Shown: positions 20,201-28,400, counted from the stretch's first letter. The stretch: 64,000 nt of DNA from Rheinheimera salexigens (GCF_001752395.1 NZ_MKEK01000001.1:1921259-1985258), one strand, 5' to 3'. The notes: generated by a model not told the origin, from the sequence alone. Numbers and translations: made by a program.

Positions 20201-21968
20201 CATCCTTGGCTACAGCATATATTTTCTGGGTAGCTTCTGCATATTGACCCGACCACATCAAATGCACAACATTGCCATCTTTATGGATATATCGGCTGCG
20301 AAAGTTTAGGCTGTCATGGCTGTTAAGTAATTCTGCAAATTCATGTTCGGTATGTTGGCGGTCATCAGGATGCACAAAATCTAAAAGATTACGCCCTTCA
20401 AGTTCTTGTTCTGAATAACCTAATACCCAGTTGCTTGCTTTACTGACTTCCTCAAATATACCGTTATTATCAATAATGCATAGAAGCGAGGTTGAGTTAT
20501 CTTTAAACTCAAGATGATTAGTTTGAAGTTCCTTTTGTAACTTAAGGCTACTTTTTAATTTTTTAATGGCAATAATTAATCGCTGTTGCTGCCATTGCAT
20601 GCGCTTTAAACATTGTTGCGATAGCAGTGCCAAAAAGCAGGCTAGCCAACCCACTATTAAAACCACTTCAGATACTTGTCTTACATAACTAATTTCAACA
20701 TCATAATCCCGATAAAGCTGTAATCGCCAATTTAGTTCACTTAGTGAGTTAATGGTATAGCTGCCTAGTTGGAAATATTGACGTTGCGGGTCAAGCTGAC
20801 TTAGCAAAAAATCTGATTTGTCGTCATAAACCAATGTCATTGCATAGCCAGTTGGAACAATTATAGAAACGACTGATTGCATAAGCTTTTTAACATTTAT
20901 GGCAGCAAGAACCTCAGATAAGCCCAAGGTATTAGGCTGAGCTAATGTCACTCTAATAAAAAATTCATCTAATTGCTGGTTATAGTAAAAGTTAAAGTTA
21001 TTATTCAACACTGTGGGTAACAAAACATAATCATTATTAAAATGAGCATCAAAACCTTGCTTAATGTCTAAAGCTTGAGCCGCGGAATACTGCACATTAC
21101 CGCTACTATTTAGAACCGCAATATAATCAAGTGAACTAAAGTCACGTAAATAAGAGTTTAAATCTAACTCTATTTGATTTGGTAAATAACTCGCGTTTGT
21201 TGCTGACAGCCGCTCCACCATGCGCTGAATTAAATCTTTTTGTTCTTGTAAGGCATCTTTAGTTTCTTGCTGAAAATTTATAACTGTTTTCTGCATTAGC
21301 TTTTGATTACTTATTTCTAATTGATGCATAAAGCTCAACCAGAGCGCTATCGTAGCAATAGTCAGCAACAAAGCTAGGCATGTACCTAAGCTACAACTAA
21401 AACGTAAAGTGGATGGCGCTGTTAAACCTGCTATTACAGAAAAAAGAATAAAAATTACCGTATTAAGGGCCACTGAAGGCCGGTCTGAAAACTGGATGCT
21501 GCCTAAATTACCGGTATTAGCCACCAGCAAAGCCAGCATTAACCCGGCTAAAATAATAAAACTAACCCAACTCAAGATTCTCCAACCAGAATGATCTCTT
21601 TTAAACTTACCGATCAAGCCAAAGGTTAGCAGTATCCAACTGACTAGTTGCAACCAAGGCATTGTGAAATTTTCAATTGGAATATTGGCTAATAAAGGCG
21701 AACTTAATAATAATATGCACAGCATAGCGCTGAGGCCTGATACAAAAAGAACAGTAAATTGGCGAGTTATCGCAATTAACGACAAAGCTGTGCACGCCAA
21801 TAACAGCATGACGTTGAGAGGCAAAATAACATTGTAAATATCGTCACCAAGAGTAAGCAACTTGCTTAACCCAACAAACAGGCAACCTAATATCAAAAAA
21901 CCTAAGCTACTGTAAAAAAGGCTATAATTGACAAAACTCACGAGATTTTTTCTAGCTATTGTTCTCAT
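17220..21968 (-). CDS. Membrane PAS-GAF-PAS-PAS-GGDEF-EAL-receiver hybrid protein
   Basis: Predicted cyclic-di-GMP turnover protein of 1582 residues (ATG 21968, aagag upstream; a TTG at 22007 would overlap the previous gene). Order: about seven hydrophobic helices (1-225), periplasmic CHASE-like region (about 230-440), one helix, PAS (about 490), GAF (about 620-760), two PAS (about 770-1010), GGDEF (motif 1096-1100, RMGGDEFVIL), EAL (1224-1226, EALLRWKHPE; IDDFGTGYSSLSYL and AEGVET intact), C-terminal receiver with D1505 in SDQRMP. Both cyclase and phosphodiesterase signatures are intact; the RxxD inhibitory site before GGDEF reads QPGD, so product inhibition may be lost. The RpfG-like receiver at the C-terminus is unusual and suggests control by the neighbouring kinase. 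Confidence 0.92.
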   Translation of the reverse strand: MRTIARKNLVSFVNYSLFYSSLGFLILGCLFVGLSKLLTLGDDIYNVILPLNVMLLLACTALSLIAITRQFTVLFVSGLSAMLCILLLSSPLLANIPIENFTMPWLQLVSWILLTFGLIGKFKRDHSGWRILSWVSFIILAGLMLALLVANTGNLGSIQFSDRPSVALNTVIFILFSVIAGLTAPSTLRFSCSLGTCLALLLTIATIALWLSFMHQLEISNQKLMQKTVINFQQETKDALQEQKDLIQRMVERLSATNASYLPNQIELDLNSYLRDFSSLDYIAVLNSSGNVQYSAAQALDIKQGFDAHFNNDYVLLPTVLNNNFNFYYNQQLDEFFIRVTLAQPNTLGLSEVLAAINVKKLMQSVVSIIVPTGYAMTLVYDDKSDFLLSQLDPQRQYFQLGSYTINSLSELNWRLQLYRDYDVEISYVRQVSEVVLIVGWLACFLALLSQQCLKRMQWQQQRLIIAIKKLKSSLKLQKELQTNHLEFKDNSTSLLCIIDNNGIFEEVSKASNWVLGYSEQELEGRNLLDFVHPDDRQHTEHEFAELLNSHDSLNFRSRYIHKDGNVVHLMWSGQYAEATQKIYAVAKDVSNIVKAERYQAAQQRILQLIAVEAPIDEILKQICLMVEEQNSSVKACVMLKVNQHLKIVSAPSLSQAYHSALAVVPIANNMGSCGTSAFQKNLVIVADIASDHKWNQFADIALAENLAACWSMPLLLQDQTVLGTFALYCDNAREPNKEELALLESGCSFATNAIEQSQQKRLLSESEQRFRSFYQFNPDIVYIINKKGYFVDTNQAGSDLLGWSVNELKQMHSSRIIFDEKLIEASKYFTNALTGEAQSFETSVVSRTGKQHELQITIMPSWINGKVAGVIGIAKDITLRLKTEKKLRLFKRVVDASSNGIIIIDITKSDLPISYVNAGFEKLTGYSYADSVGKNGSFLQGKDPDVVVQEQMRTAIETMQEIRVVMKQYRKDESVFWCNLLLSPVPNEVNVITHYIGILTNITELKKYEQELAYNSSHDLLTGLPNRNLLRDRLSQSLTMSTRHQMNVAIIMINIDGFKLINESLGHLIGDEVLRQLSVRIQKQIQPGDTLARMGGDEFVILLPDFNESTQLNTLVSALRTAIAIPFDINGKEFQISASIGVSISEGGVDEPMELVKQAGMAMYQAELLGRNNAQWYNPEMEKILNKQLSLRAMLKQALANQQFELYYQPQVEAGSGRLVGLEALLRWKHPEIGFIGPDEFIPIAEEMGLIVEIGQWVIEQAATYNRSLQERGIIDLIIAVNVSALQFNEENFVEQLEQTLHKVQLEPKWFELELTESLLLDNIEQVVHKLHHLKQLGINISIDDFGTGYSSLSYLKRLPIDNLKIDRSFIREIVTDQKDAAITRGIIAMAHQLGVKVIAEGVETIAQSTLLYKYSCDDLQGYYFSKPLPVAKLEIFLQQYLPTENAEVDAEQQTLLLVDDEENILHSLKRMLRKQPYNVLTCNSAEQAFELLALHNIQVIVSDQRMPKMSGTEFFSRVKDMYPNTIRIVLSGYTDLRSVTDAINHGSIYKFITKPWQDNELMEEITNAFRLYKQNQRNNK

Positions 21969-21985
21969 AAATACTCTTATCAGGT

Positions 21986-22348
21986 TCAAATTAAAGTTAA
22001 CAAGCAATCTAATAAAACTGCTTTAGTGAAAGGTTTCTGTAATGCTGCGTCTATTGTGGCTGTTGTGGCTGTTGTAGAAAGTTCGCGTAGCGCATAGTCA
22101 AGGTCACCACTAATTAATACCCGCTTGATATGAGGAAAATGTTGTTCAAGCTTCTGCACGATTTCTATACCCGTAACATGAGGCATTTGTTGATCAACAA
22201 CTATGATATCTAACTCGCTAATTGCGGGATGCTGGAACAGTTGACGACTATCTGACAAAGTAAAACATTGAAAACTTGTGTTTCTTAACATTCGCAGATA
22301 AGCATCTAAAATAAATGGTTCATCATCAACAAATAATACCTTCAGCAT
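21986..22348 (-). CDS. Single-domain response regulator
   Basis: 120 residues, a stand-alone receiver: acidic pocket D8-D9, phospho-acceptor D52 in VVDQQMPHVTG, the switch Ser in VLISGD and the Lys-Pro pair in LQKPF. No output domain. ggaggggc precedes the ATG. It starts 23 nt inside the end of the Hpt gene and ends 17 nt before the giant GGDEF-EAL gene, so it is co-translated with both. Confidence 0.9.
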   Translation of the reverse strand: MLKVLFVDDEPFILDAYLRMLRNTSFQCFTLSDSRQLFQHPAISELDIIVVDQQMPHVTGIEIVQKLEQHFPHIKRVLISGDLDYALRELSTTATTATIDAALQKPFTKAVLLDCLLTLI

Positions 22349-22736
22349 CAGCCCCTCCGTATTGTTTTAATACAAAGTTAAGCTGTTTTTCTAGTACAGG
22401 CCAGTGAACAGTAAGTTCTGCCATCAAGTTTGAAACTACTGATTTTTGCTTAGCTTTAGCGGCCTGCTCTAACTGGCGACATAATGTAGCAAGACGTATT
22501 ACACCAGTAAGGCCACATATCCCGTTTAGACTATGTGCAACTGTTGATAAAGCTGACAGGTCTTGTTCTAAAAACGATTGCTGTAAAGCCGTTATATAAG
22601 GTTTTGCTGCTTGATAAAATCCCGATAGTGCAGCAACGATAGTTTCAGAACTTTCATCACCGTAAATATCAGCTAGAATTTGCAGATTAAGAATTGTTGG
22701 ATCACAGATTTGGGTTTTAATCTTCTGCGTCCTCAA
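22326..22736 (-). CDS. Hpt-domain phosphotransfer protein
   Basis: 136 residues dominated by an Hpt four-helix bundle: phosphorylatable H68 in VAHSLNGICGLTG followed by LATLCRQLEQAAK. The usual Lys of HxLKG is Asn here (HSLNG), a mild departure. It overlaps the upstream receiver gene by 20 nt and the downstream receiver gene by 23 nt, so the three are translationally coupled. The start is uncertain: TTG at 22736 has no clear ribosome binding site, and gagga just after it could serve a rare ATT about 15 nt further in. Confidence 0.82.
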   Translation of the reverse strand: MRTQKIKTQICDPTILNLQILADIYGDESSETIVAALSGFYQAAKPYITALQQSFLEQDLSALSTVAHSLNGICGLTGVIRLATLCRQLEQAAKAKQKSVVSNLMAELTVHWPVLEKQLNFVLKQYGGADAEGIIC

Positions 22737-23673
22737 TTTGCACTAAAGGCCAGTTACAGGTTTGCATCCACCAGTAAGCTATTTTTTTTAGCAAAGCAGA
22801 TACTTGAGTATTATGTTTTAAATTGATCGTAGCTAATTCATCCATTAGAGGTTGAAGTTTGTCTAAGCGCATCTGAAAAACACTCCAAAATTCAGGCCTA
22901 GGGTCACGTTGGCGCATGTTTTTAGCGATGTGTAATAAATAATCTGCAGCGACACATGCCCGTTTGCGTTCAGTATCTATAGCAACAGGCTTACGATTAT
23001 TAATGTAAACGTTATAAAAACAACTTAGAGTAAATGCAAGATTCTTTAATCGACGATCTAACTGATAGTACCCTGACGTAATGTTTTCTGGCCAATACAA
23101 GAAATCGCGTTTATTTTCTTTATTATCGAGGCCTTCAAGTGTTTTTTCAGGATCTTCAGTTTTTTGCTCTGATTGTAATACAATTGCCACACTCAATTTG
23201 CGTTTAACGGCTTCATTCAAAAGTTTTGGTTCCGAGAGCTTTTGCATTAATTCAATATAATAGTTGGATGGCTGTATAAGTTTTTCTTGCTTTAAATGAT
23301 CACATATTTTCTGGGTTAAAAAAGCATAAGTGACTGGCTTAACAAGGAAGTCATTAACATCAAGTAACATACATTGTTGTAATAATTCTCTGTATGCATT
23401 GACGGAAAAAACAATAATGGGTATATCGTGGGCAGTTTCGCTGAATGAGCCAGTTCTAACTTTAATCATGAGATTAAGGCCACTTTCATCCTTTAACTCA
23501 ATATCAGTTATTAATAAATCAATAGGCTCGTTTTCTAAAATGTCAGTTGCGGTTTTATAGTCAAACGCTTTATAGGCTTTACAGCCATGTATTTTATTGG
23601 CAACTCCGTATAGAAAGTTACACATTAAGGGAACATCATCCACTACTAGAACATTAAAATTTTTAAGCAGCAT
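22717..23673 (-). CDS. Receiver protein with an unrecognised C-terminal domain
   Basis: 318 residues. N-terminal receiver (1-125): acidic D12-D13, phospho-acceptor D57 in LLITDIELKDESG, Ser in VFSVNAY and the Lys-Pro of FLVKPVTY. The C-terminal about 190 residues match no output domain I know; they are helix-rich and charged, with LQSEQKTEDPEK linker-like sequence and a Trp-rich end (AYWWMQTCNWPLVQ). First gene of the phosphorelay cluster; the next gene (Hpt) starts inside its end. Confidence 0.85.
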   Translation of the reverse strand: MLLKNFNVLVVDDVPLMCNFLYGVANKIHGCKAYKAFDYKTATDILENEPIDLLITDIELKDESGLNLMIKVRTGSFSETAHDIPIIVFSVNAYRELLQQCMLLDVNDFLVKPVTYAFLTQKICDHLKQEKLIQPSNYYIELMQKLSEPKLLNEAVKRKLSVAIVLQSEQKTEDPEKTLEGLDNKENKRDFLYWPENITSGYYQLDRRLKNLAFTLSCFYNVYINNRKPVAIDTERKRACVAADYLLHIAKNMRQRDPRPEFWSVFQMRLDKLQPLMDELATINLKHNTQVSALLKKIAYWWMQTCNWPLVQIEDAED

Positions 23674-24024
23674 GAATCAATGGTTCCCTAATAACAAATT
23701 GAAAATTGCTAATTAATTTTAGTTTAAAATACCAAGCTAAGCGCTAAATATATGATTCTACCAAAATAATCACAATGAACTAGACTAATAATAAATTTTA
23801 ATAAGTTACCCATTACTCAGCGATGACTTAATGTTTCAAATTTAGGCATGCAACGGCGCCTCCCCTTTTTCATCACTACAAAACAGGAACTGAAAAATCT
23901 ATCCTATACTAGAAATAGTACATGGCTGACGTTGGGCAAAGATCCCCTTCAAAAGGTAATAGAAATTCATATGAAAACCTTACTCAGTATAATTGAACTG
24001 CAATTATTTTTGGCAGGTGAATAA
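23674..24024. other. Intergenic between divergent genes, no gene seen
   Basis: 351 bp between the phosphorelay cluster (- strand) and the beta-lactamase-like gene (+ strand). It should hold the promoters of both, but I see no convincing -35/-10 pair, operator or RNA. Confidence 0.45.
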
Positions 24025-25131
24025 GTGGATAGCCCAATAAAGTTACTCTTCATCCTCCAGTTTTTTCTGGCTACGGCAAGCTTAGCGGCCGAAATGAATG
24101 ACGTGCAAACCAGCGTTGAATCTTATGATGTTTCAGCATTCATCCAAGGTATAGACGCTCTGCGTAAAGAAGCTAACATTCCAGGATTGTCCATCGTTGT
24201 TGTGAAGGATCATGCAGTGGTTCTGGCATTAGGCTTAGGCTATGCCGATGTTGAAAACGGCATTCCCGCTACCGCCGATACTCCCTACAACATCGCTTCG
24301 GTTTCGAAACCCCTCTCTGCTGTTGTTGCGCTTCGGCTTGTTGAGGCGGGATTGCTTGATTTGGACAGACCGATGGCGCAATACAGCGAATGGATAGATT
24401 TTTGCAGCGCCTTCAGCCGACAACCTTCCATTTTCGCCCAAGACCTAAGCTGCCAGCCCCCGAGTCACACCCTTCGACACTTGCTGTCTCATACGGCTAC
24501 GGGAACGCCAGGCACTAGGTTTTCGTATAACCCCGTTTTATACTCTTGGGCATCGCGGCCAATGATGGCCGTGGCTAACAATTCATTCTCGTCCCTCGTT
24601 GAGCAATACGTTTTCGTGCCAGCTGGCATGAAAAACTCGGCCCGACAACATCGGAATTTACCGTTACGTAAAGACTTAGCCCAACGACTCGCCCCGCCCT
24701 ATACCCTTGACAATGCAGGAATGATCGTACGGGCACCAGCGCTGCCGGCACAGGGAGACGGTGCTGCCGGTGGTGTTGTTACCACGGTTCTTGACTTAGC
24801 AAAGTTCGACGTCGCGCTCGATCAGAGTGTACTAATCTCAGCGAAGTCGCGTGCCGAAATGATGGCAGCAATGCAGTCAATTAACGGAAAGGAATTTCCT
24901 TACGGCTTGGGTTGGTTTGTACAGGATTACAAAGGCCATACTATCGTGTGGCACTCGGGGTGGTGGGAGAACGCTTATTCTGCGCTGTATTTGAAGGTAC
25001 CAGCCCTGAACCTCAGTTTTATCATCTTGGCAAATAGTGAAGGTATCTGGTGGGATAATCCACTAGATAAGGCAGAGATCGAACGTTCTAAATTTGTTCA
25101 GGCGTTTCTTGCAACCTTCGTTGTTCGCTAA
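24025..25131 (+). CDS. Exported serine hydrolase, beta-lactamase/PBP4* family
   Basis: 368 residues from a GTG start (aggtga 8 nt upstream) with a signal peptide cut near SLAA (residues 1-22). The class C beta-lactamase/D-aminopeptidase fold is shown by S92-V-S-K95 (SxxK nucleophile), HLLSHTATGTPG, FSYNPV (Tyr-Asn element) and WHSGWW in the place of the KTG triad. These proteins are usually esterases or peptidases, only rarely true beta-lactamases, so resistance should not be inferred. The gene looks clearly more GC-rich than its surroundings, suggesting recent acquisition. Confidence 0.85.
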   Translation: MDSPIKLLFILQFFLATASLAAEMNDVQTSVESYDVSAFIQGIDALRKEANIPGLSIVVVKDHAVVLALGLGYADVENGIPATADTPYNIASVSKPLSAVVALRLVEAGLLDLDRPMAQYSEWIDFCSAFSRQPSIFAQDLSCQPPSHTLRHLLSHTATGTPGTRFSYNPVLYSWASRPMMAVANNSFSSLVEQYVFVPAGMKNSARQHRNLPLRKDLAQRLAPPYTLDNAGMIVRAPALPAQGDGAAGGVVTTVLDLAKFDVALDQSVLISAKSRAEMMAAMQSINGKEFPYGLGWFVQDYKGHTIVWHSGWWENAYSALYLKVPALNLSFIILANSEGIWWDNPLDKAEIERSKFVQAFLATFVVR

Positions 25132-25212
25132 CCGGGGTGATTACACCCCTTTTGTTTAATTGATACGATTTAGAGTGTAGCCCTACCCTCGAAAATTAAA
25201 TTTTGTTCTATT

Positions 25213-25449
25213 TTAATTATTTAAATAGGCTATCAACACAATTAATAATATGTAAAAAGTTATTCCCAACAAACAAATTAAATTGACCTTTCTAGATTTA
25301 CTCACCTTATAAGCGCCGAAATCCTTAAACTCCATTTTAAACTGGCCAAAGGTAATTAACTTTAGAATTAAGCAGCCTGTTGAATAAAAAATAAAACCAA
25401 ATATAGTTTCAATGAATAACCAAGCAAAGATTTCTATTACAAAACTCAT
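25213..25449 (-). CDS. Small two-helix membrane protein, hypothetical
   Basis: Not recognised. 78 residues from the ATG at 25449, selected because aaggag lies 9 nt upstream; a longer reading from 25485 would include that site. Two hydrophobic helices (about 3-32 and 54-76) joined by a basic loop (FGAYKVSKSRKV). The pattern resembles small inner-membrane proteins of unknown function. It lies just upstream of the racemase gene on the same strand read (stop to start on -). Confidence 0.55.
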   Translation of the reverse strand: MSFVIEIFAWLFIETIFGFIFYSTGCLILKLITFGQFKMEFKDFGAYKVSKSRKVNLICLLGITFYILLIVLIAYLNN

Positions 25450-25497
25450 GCCGACTAACTCCTTAAATATAACGTTAGATTGCAACTATAAATTAAA

Positions 25498-26190
25498 CTA
25501 CAAAAGTGCAAGTTTCACTGCTGCTGACGCATGAATATCGGTAGTGTCATACAAAGGAACAGATGTATGTTGTTGCTGAATAAGCAGTGCTATTTCAGTG
25601 CAACCCAACACTATTGCTTCGGCACCATTTGCATGTAAATTTTCAATTATCTTTAGAAATTTAGATCTTGATGATTCAACAATTTTACCCAAGCATAACT
25701 CAGAATATATGACTTGATGAACAATTTCTCGTTCGTCGGGCTCAGGAATTAGCACTTGAATATTGTAATTTTCTGTTAGACGTCCCTTGTAGAAGTCTTG
25801 TTCCATTGTGAACTTTGTACCTAGTAGACCTACGCATTTTACATTGTCTTGTTGCAGCTGGTCTGCCGTTGCGTCTGCAATATGCAGAATTGGTATAGAT
25901 ATTTTTGAGGAAATTTCTGCAGCTACTTTATGCATTGTGTTGGTGCAAATTATAAGAAAGTCGGCTCCGCCGGCCTCAACTGACATTGCTGCTTTAGATA
26001 AAATTTCAGCCGTTCTTCTCCAGTTTGCTTGATGTTGTAACTTTTCGATTTCATCGAAGTCTACGCTGTACATACAAATTTTAGCCGAGTGCAGACCACC
26101 CAGCGCTATTTTAACACCTTCATTAATGGCTTTATAATAGTTGGATGTGGACTCCCAACTCATTCCGCCGAGCATGCCGATGGTTTTCAT
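25498..26190 (-). CDS. Aspartate/glutamate racemase family protein
   Basis: 230 residues of the PLP-independent Asp/Glu racemase family (YgeA/RacX type). Opening MLGGMSWESTSNYYKAINE is characteristic; the two catalytic cysteines are C82 in ICTNTMH and C197 in VLGCTEI. It interconverts L- and D-amino acids in the cytoplasm; substrate preference cannot be read from sequence. Starts at ATG 26190 with a weak ribosome binding site. Confidence 0.92.
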   Translation of the reverse strand: MKTIGMLGGMSWESTSNYYKAINEGVKIALGGLHSAKICMYSVDFDEIEKLQHQANWRRTAEILSKAAMSVEAGGADFLIICTNTMHKVAAEISSKISIPILHIADATADQLQQDNVKCVGLLGTKFTMEQDFYKGRLTENYNIQVLIPEPDEREIVHQVIYSELCLGKIVESSRSKFLKIIENLHANGAEAIVLGCTEIALLIQQQHTSVPLYDTTDIHASAAVKLALL

Positions 26191-26424
26191 ATTATAGGTT
26201 CACTCAAATGTGCATAGTAACAACTGATGGCAAGATTTGATTGTGCTCCCTAAGCTTTACAGAATTAATTACAAAAATATACGCCATTATTCATCAACGT
26301 ATGTTTAAAACACTAGCCGATAATAGTTAGCTAAGTGCCTCCAAGCAGATGCACAAATTTTGAGCTAAAATTACAGTATTAATTTAGGCTGAAATTATTC
26401 AAAAACTGTGCGGAGTAAACTGTT

Positions 26425-26964
26425 ATGCATATTCAATCTACAGCTCCAGCGAAACCTTTGAGTAAACACACTGTTACTGTGCAAACTAAAGATTCTACTA
26501 ATGTTTCAGTACAGCTTAACCTCGTTGATGCAAAACCAAGCCAGATAAAAACCAATAAAAAAGAAGGTGATATTGCCCCCTTATTAACTAAGGGCACCTC
26601 ACTGGGCCTTACCTATAAAGCGGGTAGTTATGTCATTGATGGCATTAGAAACGCTAATGTAAATCAAGTCAGTAAACTATTGCAGGATTATCATTTCGTT
26701 GAAACCTCAAGTCATGCAGAAAACCAAGCTAAACGTTTATTAGATTTTGCACAAAGTAAAGGCAGTAGCGCTTTACTACTTGGTGCCCATATGGGGGTTT
26801 TGACGGTAGTTGCTGTAGATTTAGTTAAGCCTAATTGGCCTTTTAGCCGTAAGCTTATAATTGGATTAATAATAATGGCATTAGTATCTTCTTTAGCTTA
26901 TTTTGGCATTCAAGATGAACCCGAATTAGAAACATCACCAGTTCAAGTTATATCTAGTGATTAG
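26425..26964 (+). CDS. Hypothetical protein with one C-terminal membrane helix
   Basis: Not recognised. 179 residues: a hydrophilic first 70 residues (Thr/Lys-rich), a likely helical region DGIRNANVNQVSKLLQDYHF, a short hydrophobic patch SALLLGAHMGVLTVVAVDLV and a clear membrane helix at about 147-166 (LIIGLIIMALVSSLAYFG), then an acidic tail. Gene-like codon use and ATG after gcggagt support it as real. Confidence 0.6.
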   Translation: MHIQSTAPAKPLSKHTVTVQTKDSTNVSVQLNLVDAKPSQIKTNKKEGDIAPLLTKGTSLGLTYKAGSYVIDGIRNANVNQVSKLLQDYHFVETSSHAENQAKRLLDFAQSKGSSALLLGAHMGVLTVVAVDLVKPNWPFSRKLIIGLIIMALVSSLAYFGIQDEPELETSPVQVISSD

Positions 26965-27130
26965 TTATTAATTATCCAATAGCTAGTATAAAAAATTATA
27001 ATTATTAGGTTGTATATCAGGTTGTTAGCTGATATAAGACCCAACTTGATTTTTATACCAAAATAGCGTAAGATACTGATTATAAAATATTTTTTGCTTC
27101 AAGGGTTTTTCTAAGATTAAGGAGATTATT

Positions 27131-27628
27131 ATCAATATTAATCAAGGCGATCGTATCTATCATGCCGGTTATGGTATCGGTATCGTAAAAATGATAAGTA
27201 AAAAAAGTCTTGCTGGTGAAAGCAAAGCTAAGTTTGTTAAGCTTTACTTCGCCCGTAATGGCCTCACTTGGCAGGTGCCCGCTAATAATATGCCGAGCAC
27301 TATTCGCAGTATTATCAGTGCCAAGGAAGCTAGAAAAATTATTAGCCATTTGCAAAACTGGAAAGGTAAGTTAAGCGAGCAGTGGAAAGTTCGTGCGACA
27401 GCTAACCAAGCCGCTATTGATAAAGGCGACCCCTATCGTTACGCTGAAGTGGTAAAAGGTTTAACTGCAATGCAAGAACACACCACGTTAAGTGCAACTG
27501 ACCGTAAACATCTAAGTTTAGGCCTAGAGTTTCTTTGTGAAGAAATGGCCGAAGCCTTAGGCAAAACTCAAGAAAGAGTTAATGAGTTGATTACAGACGC
27601 CATATCTCCACAACCTACAGTGGCGTAA
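27131..27628 (+). CDS. CarD-like/TRCF-domain transcription factor with apparent ATC start
   Basis: CarD-type proteins bind the RNA polymerase beta subunit through a Tudor-like N-terminal domain. Here NINQGDRIYHAGYGIGIVKMISK is the expected N-terminal strand set (compare GDxVxYPxHGVG), followed by LVKLYFARNGLTWQVPA-like strands and a helical C-terminal half. The only ATG (27191) cuts off the Tudor core, and no ATG, GTG or TTG lies between the upstream TAA (27083) and it. A good taaggag ends 6 nt before ATC 27131, giving 165 residues with an AUC start. Either a rare start codon or a mutated ATG. Confidence 0.7.
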   Translation: MNINQGDRIYHAGYGIGIVKMISKKSLAGESKAKFVKLYFARNGLTWQVPANNMPSTIRSIISAKEARKIISHLQNWKGKLSEQWKVRATANQAAIDKGDPYRYAEVVKGLTAMQEHTTLSATDRKHLSLGLEFLCEEMAEALGKTQERVNELITDAISPQPTVA

Positions 27629-27634
27629 TACATT

Positions 27635-27687
27635 AAAGCCACGAATGCGCAGACTTTGCGTATTTCGTGGTTTTAGTTTTTTTGTAG
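27635..27687 (+). terminator. Rho-independent terminator after the CarD-like gene
   Basis: ccacgaa (27639-27645) pairs with ttcgtgg (27664-27670), flanked by aaa/ttt, followed by ttttagttttttt. Good stem with T tract about 10 nt after the stop. Confidence 0.82.
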
Positions 27688-27785
27688 TGCTCTATTCCCC
27701 TTATATCTCCACCTACATTCCATCTACCCTTACCTGCTTACAGTTTATGTATATTTAGAACTAAACCTGCTATTCACTAGCCTTT

Positions 27786-28157
27786 TTATACATGTTGATC
27801 AAACATAATAGTGTTGCCATCAGGATCGGAAATAACAAAGCTAGCAGGACCACTTGATTCTTTAATTGCATTTTGCTTTATCTCTACTCCGTTTGCTTTT
27901 AAATACTTATGAATTTCTCGCACATCAGTGAATTTATCAAGTTTGTTTGCCCGTTGATCCCAGCCCGGATTAAAAGTCAAAATGTTACCTGCAAACATAT
28001 CTTGAAACAGACCTATATTAGTATCGCCATTCTTCATAATTAAAAAATTATGCGCCAGTTCGCCTGCGAAGACGATAAAACCAAGCCTTTCATAAAAAGC
28101 TTGCGACACAGCTAGATTTTTAACCGATAAACTTATTGAAAAACACCCCACTTGCAT
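27786..28157 (-). CDS. VOC-family protein (glyoxalase/dioxygenase fold)
   Basis: 123 residues forming one VOC module (paired beta-alpha-beta-beta-beta). Signature features: LSVKNLAVSQAFYERLGF at the N-terminus, ASFVISDPDGNTIMFDQH at the C-terminus, with a likely metal-binding Glu/His set reduced. aaggaa 9 nt before the ATG. These single-domain proteins include lyases, antibiotic-binding proteins and uncharacterised members; function cannot be fixed. Confidence 0.85.
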   Translation of the reverse strand: MQVGCFSISLSVKNLAVSQAFYERLGFIVFAGELAHNFLIMKNGDTNIGLFQDMFAGNILTFNPGWDQRANKLDKFTDVREIHKYLKANGVEIKQNAIKESSGPASFVISDPDGNTIMFDQHV

Positions 28158-28210
28158 AAATAATTCCTTGTCCTATTAATGCCATTACTCAAACAATAAT
28201 CCAAAAAGTG

Positions 28211-28236
28211 CGATTTGTCCTGTCGATTTGTCCTGT
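28211..28236 (+). repeat. Two tandem copies of a 13-mer
   Basis: cgatttgtcctgt occurs twice head to tail (28211-28223 and 28224-28236) in the gap before the outer-membrane barrel gene. Exact copies; role unknown. Confidence 0.85.
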
Positions 28237-28400
28237 GTAGTAGCCTGCGATTGTCAAATTAAGTAACTTTAAGGTTAAAAAGATATTTTGTTAATATAAA
28301 ACATGACTTTATTTCTTTTGGTGTTAACATTATTGTTTACAAGTATATGTATAGACGTTATAAACCAACGATTAAATTACTAAAATATTACAGAGGAATT

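Noticed and set aside
24025-25131. An antibiotic-resistance beta-lactamase
   Set aside because: The KTG triad is HSG and the family is mostly esterases and peptidases; resistance cannot be claimed.
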